The notes below the pieces were generated by a model. That model did no database searches and was not told the origin of the DNA. It saw only the letters and a program-made list of their open reading frames with translations. Shown in pieces: positions 16,237-24,637 of a stretch of 55,345 nt of DNA (its first letter is position 1; every line of letters starts with the position of its first letter). Source of the stretch: Prevotella sp. (GTDB lineage Bacteria; Bacteroidota; Bacteroidia; Bacteroidales; Bacteroidaceae); NCBI GenBank assembly GCA_017428805.1, contig JAFRQC010000048.1, forward strand, positions 1-55,345, given 5' to 3'. The position numbers and the translations under genes were made by a program.

Positions 16237-17450
16237 CAGCTGGTCGATTTATCGACCATAGCTGCCACGCACGAGTCAGACCAGACGTTCTCTGCCGTCT
16301 CCACCATATCTATAATCGTGTAGATGGGCAGAATGATACCCAGGACGGCCACAGGGGCTCCGATGCCAGACATCAGCGAGAGGGTGAGGAAATAACAGCC
16401 CATCGGCACACCGGCGTTGCCCACAGCGGAGATGACGGAGATGAGAATCCACATCAGAATGGTGTCCCACGTGATGGGCATACCACCCTGCTGCATCACG
16501 AAAAGCGATGTGACAAGGATGAAGGCGGCACAGCCGTTCATATTGATGGTGGTGCAGATGGGAAGCACGAAACGGGCTATCTTCGAACGGATGCCCAGAC
16601 GATTCTCAGCGGTATTCATCGTGACAGGCAGCGTGGCGGCACTGCTCTTGGTGAAGAGCGCCATCAGCACGGCTGGCATCATCTTGCTCAATACACGGAT
16701 GGGGTTCAAGCCTCGTGCCAAGAGGAACAATGGCAATACGACGAAGAACTGGATGACATTGCCACCCAAGACCACCAACACATACTTCCCGATGCTGTCG
16801 GCCACGACGCCGGCAGAGACCTGTGCCGATAACTGAGCGGAGAAGGCCACAATGCCAAGGGGCAGTGTCCAGATGAGACCACGGATGAGCAGAAAGAGCA
16901 ATTCCTGCAGGCCGAGCAGGAACTTCACCACGACGGCCTTGTTTTCCGACTCAGGCAGTTTCGATAGTCCAAAGCCGATGGCAAAGGCCAACAGAAGCAG
17001 CGAGAGCACATTTCCTTCAAGGAAAGGCTTGACGATATTGTTGGGAATAACGGAGATGATGTGGTCAGCGTAGGTCGTCTCGTGCTGGAGGGGATTTAAA
17101 ATCCCCGACTCCTGAGATGCGAATTTCGAATTCGCCTCAATGACCGTATCAATGGGCAGGTTACCTGGGGCGATGAGCACATAGAGTACGGCGCCCACAG
17201 CGGCGGCAGCAAAGGTAGTCAGCAGCGTGTAGGTCAGCGTACGGCCGAAGATACGCCCTGAGCCCTTGGAACCAAACGTCGCAAAGGTGGTAATCACCGC
17301 CAGCACAATCGTCGGCACAGCCAACAGCTGGAACAGCCTCGTATAGACCGTCGCCACAAAGTTCATCACCTCGTTGAGCCAACCAAGTCCCAACAATCCC
17401 AATACCGTACCCACCACAAGGGCACCTATCCACAATAACGTAATCTTCAT
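16236..17450 (-). CDS. dicarboxylate/amino acid:cation symporter (DAACS family)
   Basis: A 404-residue sodium- or proton-coupled carrier related to GltP and DctA, with about eight membrane helices. Family marks are the serine-rich stretch FTKSSAATLPVTM, NMNGCAAF (NMDGT-like) and the final helix before DMVETAENVWSD. ATG 17450 (MKITLLW) is preferred because the longer frame begins inside the promoter at 17460-17467. An insert encoding SKFASQESGILNPLQHE, built from two palindromes (17090-17135), lies in an outer loop. The gene is translationally coupled to the GH3 gene. The substrate cannot be told from sequence. Confidence 0.88.
   Translation of the reverse strand: MKITLLWIGALVVGTVLGLLGLGWLNEVMNFVATVYTRLFQLLAVPTIVLAVITTFATFGSKGSGRIFGRTLTYTLLTTFAAAAVGAVLYVLIAPGNLPIDTVIEANSKFASQESGILNPLQHETTYADHIISVIPNNIVKPFLEGNVLSLLLLAFAIGFGLSKLPESENKAVVVKFLLGLQELLFLLIRGLIWTLPLGIVAFSAQLSAQVSAGVVADSIGKYVLVVLGGNVIQFFVVLPLFLLARGLNPIRVLSKMMPAVLMALFTKSSAATLPVTMNTAENRLGIRSKIARFVLPICTTINMNGCAAFILVTSLFVMQQGGMPITWDTILMWILISVISAVGNAGVPMGCYFLTLSLMSGIGAPVAVLGIILPIYTIIDMVETAENVWSDSCVAAMVDKSTS
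16239..16266. repeat. 28-bp inverted repeat at the symporter-GH3 junction
   Basis: cagc-tggtcgat-tt-atcgacca-ta-gctg is a near-perfect palindrome with two unpaired bases. It covers the last symporter codons and ends 3 bases before the GH3 ATG, so it may influence coupling or mark a rearrangement. Confidence 0.6.
17090..17135. repeat. two palindromes inside the symporter gene
   Basis: ggggattt-a-aaatcccc (17090-17106) and gcgaatt-tcg-aattcgc (17119-17135) stand 12 bp apart within coding sequence, separated by units like those at 9894-9928. They encode an extra loop of about 15 residues. Confidence 0.75.
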
Positions 17451-17459
17451 ATCAATTTG

Positions 17460-17467
17460 CAAAATTA
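17460..17467 (-). promoter_or_regulatory. -7 promoter box of the symporter-GH3 operon
   Basis: TAATTTTG on the minus strand, 9 bases before the ATG at 17450. The box is formed partly by the trailing T run of the terminator at 17464-17493. Confidence 0.55.
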
Positions 17468-17493
17468 CGGATTTCCCGTGAGAAATCCGTAAT
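17464..17493 (-). terminator. terminator of the M20 hydrolase gene
   Basis: A perfect 12-bp inverted repeat (attacggatttc / gaaatccgtaat) with a 6-base loop, 13 bp after the M20 stop codon, followed on the minus strand by TTTT. It overlaps the next promoter. Confidence 0.75.
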
Positions 17494-17506
17494 TATCTGT
17501 GTCTTT

Positions 17507-18979
17507 TTATTCTTTCTTTACAACTCTATAATCTAAAGCAGGCTTGCGATCGCCCAACAGCGGGACATATTTGAAATCTGGACCGATTTCCTTATTAAAC
17601 TCATCCTTGACCGCCTGCAATAATTTGGCATCCGTGAACAGATCGACGGCAGTCAAAGCAAAAACACGACTGGCATTCAAAAGTCCCTTGGTTCCTATGG
17701 TGGTCCCGTCGGCCGCTACATTCTGCCAACTATGACCAGGGCTGCCTGGCACAAAGGTGGCTGCTCCAAAACTGGCAAGAGGTACCACCCATGACACATC
17801 ACCCACATCACTTGAACCACCACTACCTTCCTTTGGGAACTCTGCCAAAGGCTGAACCTTAGCAGCCTGATCAACGAGTGAATCAGGATTTCCATTGGCT
17901 TTATTCAATGCTTCAGCAAACTTACGTTCTCTCTCATCATAAATAACACCGCCTACCGTCTCAAGATTCTTCTGGATAACCTTTGATAGCGTTTTGTTGT
18001 GCAAACGCTCATACGTTCCAGCGATTATTTCTTTCTCCAATTTGGTCTGTGTACCCTTGGCTGCTCCAACTGCTGCAGAATCTATCCACTCTGTCAGCGT
18101 ATTAAGGATATCTCTCTTAGGACTACGTATATAATATGAAACACGTGCATACTCAGGAACCACATTGGGAGCGAAACCGCCATCGGGAATCACATAGTGG
18201 ATACGTGATGAAGTCGGGACATGCTCTCTCAATAGATTCACCATATAGTCGAGAGCTTCAACAGCATCCAGAGCCGAGCGTCCTTTCCATGGATTACCGG
18301 CAGCATGAGCAGGCTTACCATAGAATTTGTAGTCGACCATCACCATCGCAGTTCCGCCATTTGTTGACACAGCATTTACAGATGACGGATGCCAGTCGAG
18401 AACTACGTCAACCCCATTGAAGAAACCTTCGCGAACAAGATACACCTTGCCGGCACCACCCTCTTCTGCGGGTGTTCCATACACTTTGATAGTGCCATTC
18501 TGATTATTGGCCGCAAGCCATTTACTTAGAGATACGGCTGCTGCACTGGAGGCCACACCAAAAGTATTATGGCCGCATCCCTGTCCTGGAGCATTCTCCT
18601 TGAGAGGCTTACGATAAGGTACTGTATCCTGAGAGAGTCCTGGCAGGGCATCAAACTCTGCGAGGAAACCGATAACAGGCTGACCGCTGCCATAAGTGGC
18701 AACAAAAGCCGTAGGCATACCGGCCACTCCCTCTTCGATTGTAAAACCATTCTCGCGAAGGTGTTGTTTCAGCAAACCGCTACTATTGGTCTCCAAGAAA
18801 CCCAACTCGGGGTTAGCCCAAATTGTTTTTTGGAGTTTGTCATAAGTACCAAAGTTGCTATTGAGATAGCCAATCGCCACTTTTGCCTTCAGGTTACCCT
18901 TTACACCTTTTTTTGCATCTGCGCTGCTGCCAACTACCAGTATGGCAAGCAACAATAATCCAATCTTCTTTCTCATCAT
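17507..18979 (-). CDS. exported M20-family amidohydrolase, AbgB-like
   Basis: A 490-residue zinc amidohydrolase with a signal peptide (residues 1-22, cleavage near SADA). Family marks are EFDALPGL, GCGHN, the catalytic Glu in TPAEEGG and DWHPS. The closest known relatives are AbgB-type subunits that cleave p-aminobenzoyl-glutamate, and M20 enzymes that cleave N-acyl amino acids and Xaa-Cys or carnosine-type dipeptides. Most AbgB proteins are cytoplasmic, so export is notable. It has its own promoter of the shared sulfur-regulon type (19017-19087) and follows the import operon on the same strand. I infer release of an amino acid, perhaps a sulfur amino acid, from a conjugate. Confidence 0.85.
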   Translation of the reverse strand: MMRKKIGLLLLAILVVGSSADAKKGVKGNLKAKVAIGYLNSNFGTYDKLQKTIWANPELGFLETNSSGLLKQHLRENGFTIEEGVAGMPTAFVATYGSGQPVIGFLAEFDALPGLSQDTVPYRKPLKENAPGQGCGHNTFGVASSAAAVSLSKWLAANNQNGTIKVYGTPAEEGGAGKVYLVREGFFNGVDVVLDWHPSSVNAVSTNGGTAMVMVDYKFYGKPAHAAGNPWKGRSALDAVEALDYMVNLLREHVPTSSRIHYVIPDGGFAPNVVPEYARVSYYIRSPKRDILNTLTEWIDSAAVGAAKGTQTKLEKEIIAGTYERLHNKTLSKVIQKNLETVGGVIYDERERKFAEALNKANGNPDSLVDQAAKVQPLAEFPKEGSGGSSDVGDVSWVVPLASFGAATFVPGSPGHSWQNVAADGTTIGTKGLLNASRVFALTAVDLFTDAKLLQAVKDEFNKEIGPDFKYVPLLGDRKPALDYRVVKKE

Positions 18980-19016
18980 AATAACTACTTTCTTCTATAC
19001 TTTCAATTTGACAGTG

Positions 19017-19087
19017 CAAAGGTACGGCAACTCTACAACCTGTACAATCCCACTATCTGGGCATATTACATACCCCGTATATGGTAT
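19017..19087 (-). promoter_or_regulatory. regulon promoter A, in front of the M20 gene
   Basis: On the minus strand: half-sites GGTAT/ATACC at 19070-19074 and 19083-19087 (ATACC-N8-GGTAT), then 22 bases, TTG at 19045-19047 within GGGATTGT, then 20 bases, and the -7 box TACCTTTG at 19017-19024 in the context CCGTACCTTTGCAC. The element spacing is identical in promoters B and C. The operator lies just past the stop codon of the S9 peptidase gene, so the M20 gene can be transcribed separately from the operon before it. Confidence 0.85.
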
Positions 19088-19091
19088 TTCA

Positions 19092-21110
19092 TCATTTCAA
19101 GTACTTTTCGAACCAGTTTGTTATTTCCTGAAGTCGTTTGATTCGGTTGAGCGGCTTTCCGTTACGTGACAGTTCGTGGTTCTCGTCTTTGAAGATGACT
19201 ATGCGTGATGGCACGCCGAAGAATTGCAATGCACTATACATCTGAATGCCTTCGGGCAATGGACAGCGATAATCCTCTTCACTATGAATAAAGAGTGTTG
19301 GTGTCTTCACCTTGTCGGCATAAGCCAGAGGTGACTGATTCCACAATGCCTCCACATTATTCCACGGATTGCCTCCTGTGTAATTCTGACCAAAGTTATA
19401 ACCAATGTCGCTCATTGCCTCAAACGATGTCCAATTACTGATACTACGTTGGGAGGCGGCTGCACGGAAACGGTCGGTATGCCCGATAATCCAATTGGTC
19501 ATAACACCACCATACGATCCGCCCGTCACACCAAGTCGGTTGTTGTCAATATAGTCAATCTGATCCAAAGTTGCATCAACGAATGACATGAGGTCATCAT
19601 AGTCGCGACCACCAAAATCTCCTTTCAACAATGCATGACCAGAGCCATTTCCACTACTGCCTCGGGGATTGGCAAAGATAACAGCATAGCCTTTGTTGGC
19701 CCAATACTGCATCTCATGGAAGAATCCTGTACCATAGGCGCATCTCGGCCCCCCATGAATATTCAAGATTGCAGGATACTTCTTGTCTGGCTCATAGTTG
19801 GCAGGAGGGAGTACATAACCACTGAGAACAGTCCCAGCCTTGTTGGTGTATTTGACCTCTTGAGGGTTGGATATCCAGTGGGCAGCAAAGGTTGAGGTAT
19901 TAATGTCGCTGATGCGGCGAAGTTCGTTCTTGCCATCAAACAAATAGAATTCCTGTCCGCCCTGCGCCTCTGTCGCCAGCAAAAGGTAGCCATTCTTGTA
20001 TTTGAGGTAAGCGTCGATATCATATTGACGAGATGTGAGTGGTACCACCTTCCCATCTTTCAGTGACAGCCGGACTAGTGGCGCATAGTCAACTGCTGTT
20101 GAGTTATAGACAATACTGGAGTTGTCGATAACCGGTTCAGAATGATTACTGCCCTTTGTATCATAAAGCAGCGAAACGCCCAACTCATACTGTTCGCCAT
20201 CATATATCTTTTCAGACTGGCCTGTCTTGATGTTCAGAGTGTAGAGTACCCCATTGGCTTGCGGATTTTCCGAACTGTAAGTTTTGGCTGTCAAGAAAAG
20301 ATGATGACCATCGATGAACTGCAGAGAGCCATAACTGGTACTATCGATGAAACCGACTTCACGTTGCAGCCTGTCATAAATAGAATAGGTATGGAGCTGA
20401 TTGCCATAGTAACGGAAATTACGCTTATCCGAGACGGTATAAGCCAAGTAACGATGGTCGGGACTCAGTGCAAAGCCTCCTACACTTGTCAGCGAATCAG
20501 TCAAAGCACGTACCTGACCGTCTTTGTATTCATACAACACCTGACGTAAGCCATTGGTATCGCCACGCCCGTTCGACCAGAATGGAAGTTCATCAAAGAT
20601 ACGGTATCGCTTGTCAGCATCATTTGCCTTCAGCGAATCAGGCAGACAATCAGAACCTTGCTGTAACTTGTATGAGGCTGTAAAGAAGAAATGCTGCCGG
20701 TTGATATATTTCACCTGGCCGATCTGATAAGGCAGACGCAGCCACTCTGTGGCTTCACCATATCCACGGGTCAATTCAAGGAACACCGTTTGTTCTTTGT
20801 CACGTTTCTTTAGGATGATCGCATCGTCTAATATGTCATAACCGCCAACGATTCCCGATGCAGTCAGTGCTTTAGCTTTACCGTCCACCAACTGGTAGAG
20901 ATCGCTTGTATACTTGTCATCTTTAAGACTGGCCTTACGGATAACGAAGAAAATGTCATCTCCGATGGTCTTTACATCCGATATAGCATTGACTTGGGTA
21001 AAAAAGTCAATAGTAACAGGACGCAATTCTTTATTCTTTTGTGCATCGGCATCAGTATTAACTCCGAAAAGCACCGAGGCAACTATTGATAATACTATAT
21101 TTCTTTTCAT
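19092..21110 (-). CDS. exported S9-family prolyl oligopeptidase-like peptidase
   Basis: A 672-residue serine peptidase with a signal peptide (cleavage near DADAQ, about residue 23). The N-terminal two thirds read as a beta-propeller; the C-terminal alpha/beta hydrolase domain carries the nucleophile in GVTGGSYGGVMTNW, Asp in HSEEDYRCPL and His in KDENHELSRNG. It resembles acylaminoacyl peptidases and dipeptidyl aminopeptidases, which cut short peptides. It is the last gene of the import operon, 5 bp after the TonB receptor, and probably trims imported peptides in the periplasm. Confidence 0.9.
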   Translation of the reverse strand: MKRNIVLSIVASVLFGVNTDADAQKNKELRPVTIDFFTQVNAISDVKTIGDDIFFVIRKASLKDDKYTSDLYQLVDGKAKALTASGIVGGYDILDDAIILKKRDKEQTVFLELTRGYGEATEWLRLPYQIGQVKYINRQHFFFTASYKLQQGSDCLPDSLKANDADKRYRIFDELPFWSNGRGDTNGLRQVLYEYKDGQVRALTDSLTSVGGFALSPDHRYLAYTVSDKRNFRYYGNQLHTYSIYDRLQREVGFIDSTSYGSLQFIDGHHLFLTAKTYSSENPQANGVLYTLNIKTGQSEKIYDGEQYELGVSLLYDTKGSNHSEPVIDNSSIVYNSTAVDYAPLVRLSLKDGKVVPLTSRQYDIDAYLKYKNGYLLLATEAQGGQEFYLFDGKNELRRISDINTSTFAAHWISNPQEVKYTNKAGTVLSGYVLPPANYEPDKKYPAILNIHGGPRCAYGTGFFHEMQYWANKGYAVIFANPRGSSGNGSGHALLKGDFGGRDYDDLMSFVDATLDQIDYIDNNRLGVTGGSYGGVMTNWIIGHTDRFRAAASQRSISNWTSFEAMSDIGYNFGQNYTGGNPWNNVEALWNQSPLAYADKVKTPTLFIHSEEDYRCPLPEGIQMYSALQFFGVPSRIVIFKDENHELSRNGKPLNRIKRLQEITNWFEKYLK

Positions 21111-21115
21111 AATTT

Positions 21116-23110
21116 CTATATTTGCAATGACACATTAATATATATGTTTCTACCTTTTTGTGGGATATGGTTCCAATCAGAATAGGTAGAGTAATAACGA
21201 TCAAACAGATTATCTACACCTATATGGATATTGGTCAAAACTGATCCTATCGGGAACTGATAACCAGCACTGATATGCCATACAGCATAGCCCGGAGTGG
21301 GAGTCTCACCATACTTACTACTGTAGTGGTCCTGACGACTTACCAGTTCGCCTCCCAATTCACCTTCCCAGTTCTGGAGGAGCACTTTAAGTGCCGTGGT
21401 ATATGTCAATGGGGCAATCTGCGGTAGTCTTGCACCTGTACTCTCCTTGCCATAACTGTAACTCACCCGGTTGTCCCATCGCAACCACGGAAGTGGCGTG
21501 ATGTTGAACACCAAAGACGCATTGACAATCTGAGCATTCTTCAGGTTCTGATAGACCTTCACTCCTGCTGCTCCAATGGTCATTGGTGAGAGCCGGTCGT
21601 CGGGAGTTCCGATGATATAGTTCTGGAAAAGGAAGGCATTCACCTCCAGACGGGCATCAACCAAATCACCTTTCCACGATCCAGAAATGTTAAGTTCCAC
21701 GGCACTCTCATTTTTAAGGTGGGGGTTGCCGATATAGTCATAACGGTCGAAGGCATTGTTGAGGAAATAACCATATGCCTCGGTAACTGAGGGCGCACGA
21801 TTTCCATATCCTGTTCCTGCGGCTATTCGCCAGCCGTTGTGCTGCCAGGCATAACTCAAAGAGGCTCTGCCCATCCAACCCGTTTTTGTCCTTTCCATTC
21901 CAGGAAAGTAGATACTTAGCGCACGGAATCCTTCATCGCTATTCACACGTTGGTACTGCCACGAACCTTTTGCCGACAGATGCAGACTATGCTCATCAGA
22001 CAGACGGATGTTATCAGCCAGCAACAGACCGCTATTAAGTGTGCCAACATCTGGCCATGTCAGCATATACATGGGCTTAGCACCCTCTACATACATGGTC
22101 ATATCAGCAAAAAGCGTGTTGTAGTACAAGTCGTAATTCAACTGATACTGGTGATTGTCCTTAGAGCCCTCTAGCAAACTGTAGAGTCCGGCCGTACTAC
22201 TTTTGCCGGGCATGTCCATATGGATGAGCACGTCAGGACGCGTCTTGTCATCCATATTGTGGGTGATATGGTTATAGTAAGCCTTCGTCTCCCAACGATA
22301 AAACCACCCACTTAACTGTTCCCGACGATAGGAAAGCGATGTGATGAGTCCTGTAGCATCGCTTACATCCATGTTAAGTGCGGGATAGCCCACATCGGTG
22401 GCACGGTCGAAGATGACCGTACCCTCAACGATGTGGTCTGGAGCAGGACGATAACCCAGGTTCAGGAATGCATTTACTTTCTGGAACTGAGAAAACTGTA
22501 TTTCCTGGTGTCCGCCTGCCCGATAGTTATCAGCATGACGATAGAACGCACCAAAATTCGTGTAGAGATTCTGCGATGAAAAAGCAGCATCGGCACCATA
22601 CACCTGCAGATGGCCATTGGCCTCATAACCCGTGGTAAGATTATACTCATGTGGTTTGGCTTCAAAGCCTGATTTACGGAGTTTCAGATCAATGCTTCCG
22701 CCGATGTTGCCTGTAGCCTGCGGATTACCGTCGAGCCCGGAGTCCAAGCGGATACGCTGCAGATTACCGCTCTCCACATACGATGTGACGGGATCCATCT
22801 TGTCGGTACAAGCATAGAAGATTTTCATCCCGTCGATGGTTGTGCTCAGACGCTCCGTCGACATATTGTTTACCAATGGCTCCCAGGCGTAAGCACCTCG
22901 TTTCACCATACCAACATTGTTTAATTGCAGGAGATGTTCTTCTATCGATGCTGTCCGTCCTTTACCGGCCACCTTGCGCTTTGAACCAACAGTGGAAGTG
23001 ACGGTCACTTCGTGAATCGACCCCTCCCTGTCTATACTGTCAGGCGTCAAGATGATCTGCGACAGACTATATAGTAACACTCCAGTATAAGCTGCTATAC
23101 CCACTATCAT
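21116..23110 (-). CDS. TonB-dependent outer-membrane receptor
   Basis: A 664-residue receptor. After an N-terminal hydrophobic segment comes a plug domain (TVTSTVGSKRKVAG, NNMSTERLSTTIDGMKIF, GNIGGSIDLKLRKSG) and a 22-strand type barrel ending in an aromatic-terminated strand. It lacks the carboxypeptidase-like N-domain of SusC proteins, so it resembles siderophore or metal-complex receptors. It overlaps the YtkA-like lipoprotein gene by 44 bp, which suggests translational coupling. With the metal-motif lipoprotein upstream, a metal or thiol-metal complex is a possible ligand. Confidence 0.85.
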   Translation of the reverse strand: MIVGIAAYTGVLLYSLSQIILTPDSIDREGSIHEVTVTSTVGSKRKVAGKGRTASIEEHLLQLNNVGMVKRGAYAWEPLVNNMSTERLSTTIDGMKIFYACTDKMDPVTSYVESGNLQRIRLDSGLDGNPQATGNIGGSIDLKLRKSGFEAKPHEYNLTTGYEANGHLQVYGADAAFSSQNLYTNFGAFYRHADNYRAGGHQEIQFSQFQKVNAFLNLGYRPAPDHIVEGTVIFDRATDVGYPALNMDVSDATGLITSLSYRREQLSGWFYRWETKAYYNHITHNMDDKTRPDVLIHMDMPGKSSTAGLYSLLEGSKDNHQYQLNYDLYYNTLFADMTMYVEGAKPMYMLTWPDVGTLNSGLLLADNIRLSDEHSLHLSAKGSWQYQRVNSDEGFRALSIYFPGMERTKTGWMGRASLSYAWQHNGWRIAAGTGYGNRAPSVTEAYGYFLNNAFDRYDYIGNPHLKNESAVELNISGSWKGDLVDARLEVNAFLFQNYIIGTPDDRLSPMTIGAAGVKVYQNLKNAQIVNASLVFNITPLPWLRWDNRVSYSYGKESTGARLPQIAPLTYTTALKVLLQNWEGELGGELVSRQDHYSSKYGETPTPGYAVWHISAGYQFPIGSVLTNIHIGVDNLFDRYYSTYSDWNHIPQKGRNIYINVSLQI

Positions 23111-24029
23111 TATTCTCCCCTCCTGCTACGATGCTTCCTTCTTTGTCTTTTACAACAAGGTGAATATCCCACAATCCGGTCATGGTCAGGTTGAGTTTAC
23201 CTTCATAGATTCCCGATTCTTGCTTTTTAAGTGCCACGTTATCTGGCGATGAGTGGTTACCCATATCAGGCATCGTCGGGATTATCTCGATGGTGAACTC
23301 CTGGGCAGACACCTCCCATGGTTTTGCCTTGTCTGCGTTCTGCTCTGACACATAAGCATAAATGGTATTGATGCCTGTCTGGAATTCACCTGGGTTTACC
23401 AGAGAAAGATAATAGGTTACGTCCTGATACTTGAATGATTTCAGCCATTCCTGACCAGCAGCATTTGGATTAACATTGATGACACTGCCATTGTGGGTGA
23501 CAGAATGATTCTGGGTGGTAACCTTGTACGACAATTCCCAGAATCCTTTGTCGCTGCTGCTCATCACAAATGATATCCAGGCATGTTGTACAGCAGGGAA
23601 TGTAGCGTCATAGAGTACGCTCTCGGTTACTGTGGGTGTAGCATGCTTCATACCCATCGCTGTCATTGTCATTACCGGGCTTATCTCTGTTATTGAGAAA
23701 TCACGCACAAAGCCTTGGTTGGCTATCTTTGTAAGTGCAAAGTAGATGTCGTTATATCCTGCGTGGAGATTGCCTCCTCTGGAGTAAACGCCCAAAGCAT
23801 ACTTTCCATCAATCGTGTCACGCAGCGAAGTAATCTCCTTCAGATAGCCATTGTTCAGGAAGGTATATGCCAGGAATGTCTCCTCGGCATTGCAGCATTC
23901 TTCATCAGCAGCAGGAATATTGATAGAAACTGCAGGTTCGTCACTCTCTTTGCATGACGTTAGTGTCAAACCCGAAAACAGTAAAAACACAATCGTATTT
24001 ATAATCTGATATACATTCTTTTTCATCAT
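23067..24029 (-). CDS. lipoprotein with a FixH/YtkA-like domain
   Basis: A 320-residue lipoprotein with lipobox LTLTSC. I chose the ATG at 24029 (MMKKNVYQ), since the longer frame has no signal-like start. The C-terminal third (PTMPDMGNHSSP, GIYEGKLNLTMTGLWDIHLVV) matches the FixH/YtkA fold. The central segment PVMTMTAMGMKHATP is a Met/His-rich stretch of the type seen in periplasmic copper-handling proteins, and EECC near the mature N-terminus gives two adjacent cysteines. The gene lies between the C_GCAxxG_C_C gene and the TonB receptor. A metal-binding partner of the receptor is a reasonable inference. Confidence 0.65.
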   Translation of the reverse strand: MMKKNVYQIINTIVFLLFSGLTLTSCKESDEPAVSINIPAADEECCNAEETFLAYTFLNNGYLKEITSLRDTIDGKYALGVYSRGGNLHAGYNDIYFALTKIANQGFVRDFSITEISPVMTMTAMGMKHATPTVTESVLYDATFPAVQHAWISFVMSSSDKGFWELSYKVTTQNHSVTHNGSVINVNPNAAGQEWLKSFKYQDVTYYLSLVNPGEFQTGINTIYAYVSEQNADKAKPWEVSAQEFTIEIIPTMPDMGNHSSPDNVALKKQESGIYEGKLNLTMTGLWDIHLVVKDKEGSIVAGGENNDSGYSSLYWSVTI

Positions 24030-24031
24030 CT

Positions 24032-24637
24032 TCACTTTTTTATTGTTGTTTCTGATATCTGCTGCCATGGGGCAATGGTACTTGTATGGATATCGCCCTC
24101 ACGAAATAGCACTTCTATTACTTTCTGTACAGCGCAGAGATTGCATCCGTCGCAGTGACTGAAACGATGTTTGCCATATATGTCACCACATACGATGGAT
24201 CCCTGTTGCTTCTTAAATTCATCATATACTTCAGCTGCCAGCTGCAGATGCTTTTCTTTGTCACCACTTGCGTAAAATCCCAAGGCCACAATCGCACCGG
24301 TCAGGGCTCCACAGGTACCCTCGCCAAACTTGTGGCCGATACCGCCAGAGAACGAATCCGACATACTGCGAAGCTGCTGTTCGGAAAGCGGACTTCCAAG
24401 TGTGGCGGCAATAGATGTCAGCGAAAGTGCCGAGCACCCATAGTGCTGTCCATACCGTTTCTCCAGTTGCAGCTTTACCTCTGCCTTCAGCGAGTCGAGC
24501 GACTGGTATCGGCTGACAGCTGGGAAAGCGGCTGAACGGACTATACGTAGCGAGTCTGCTTGTGCATTGGTAGCACAGACCGTTACAGGCCAGGTAGCTA
24601 AAGCAAGTAAATATGCAGGCTCACATTTCATCATCAT
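24032..24637 (-). CDS. exported C_GCAxxG_C_C family redox protein
   Basis: A 201-residue protein with a probable signal peptide (residues 1-26, ending ATNAQA). The mature part carries the cysteine pattern that defines this family: YGCSALSL, GEGTCGALTGAIVALG, SIVCGD and SHCDGCNLC. Family members are small redox proteins thought to bind a metal or an iron-sulfur cluster or to cycle disulfides; most are cytoplasmic, so export is unusual. The start overlaps the stop of the OsmC gene by 4 bp. The product may reduce or bind thiol compounds in the periplasm together with the OsmC protein. Confidence 0.75.
   Translation of the reverse strand: MMMKCEPAYLLALATWPVTVCATNAQADSLRIVRSAAFPAVSRYQSLDSLKAEVKLQLEKRYGQHYGCSALSLTSIAATLGSPLSEQQLRSMSDSFSGGIGHKFGEGTCGALTGAIVALGFYASGDKEKHLQLAAEVYDEFKKQQGSIVCGDIYGKHRFSHCDGCNLCAVQKVIEVLFREGDIHTSTIAPWQQISETTIKK

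Noticed and set aside
15445..16832. Two long plus-strand frames opposite the GH3 and symporter genes
   Set aside because: Both are antisense to strongly conserved genes and have low-complexity, unfamiliar translations.
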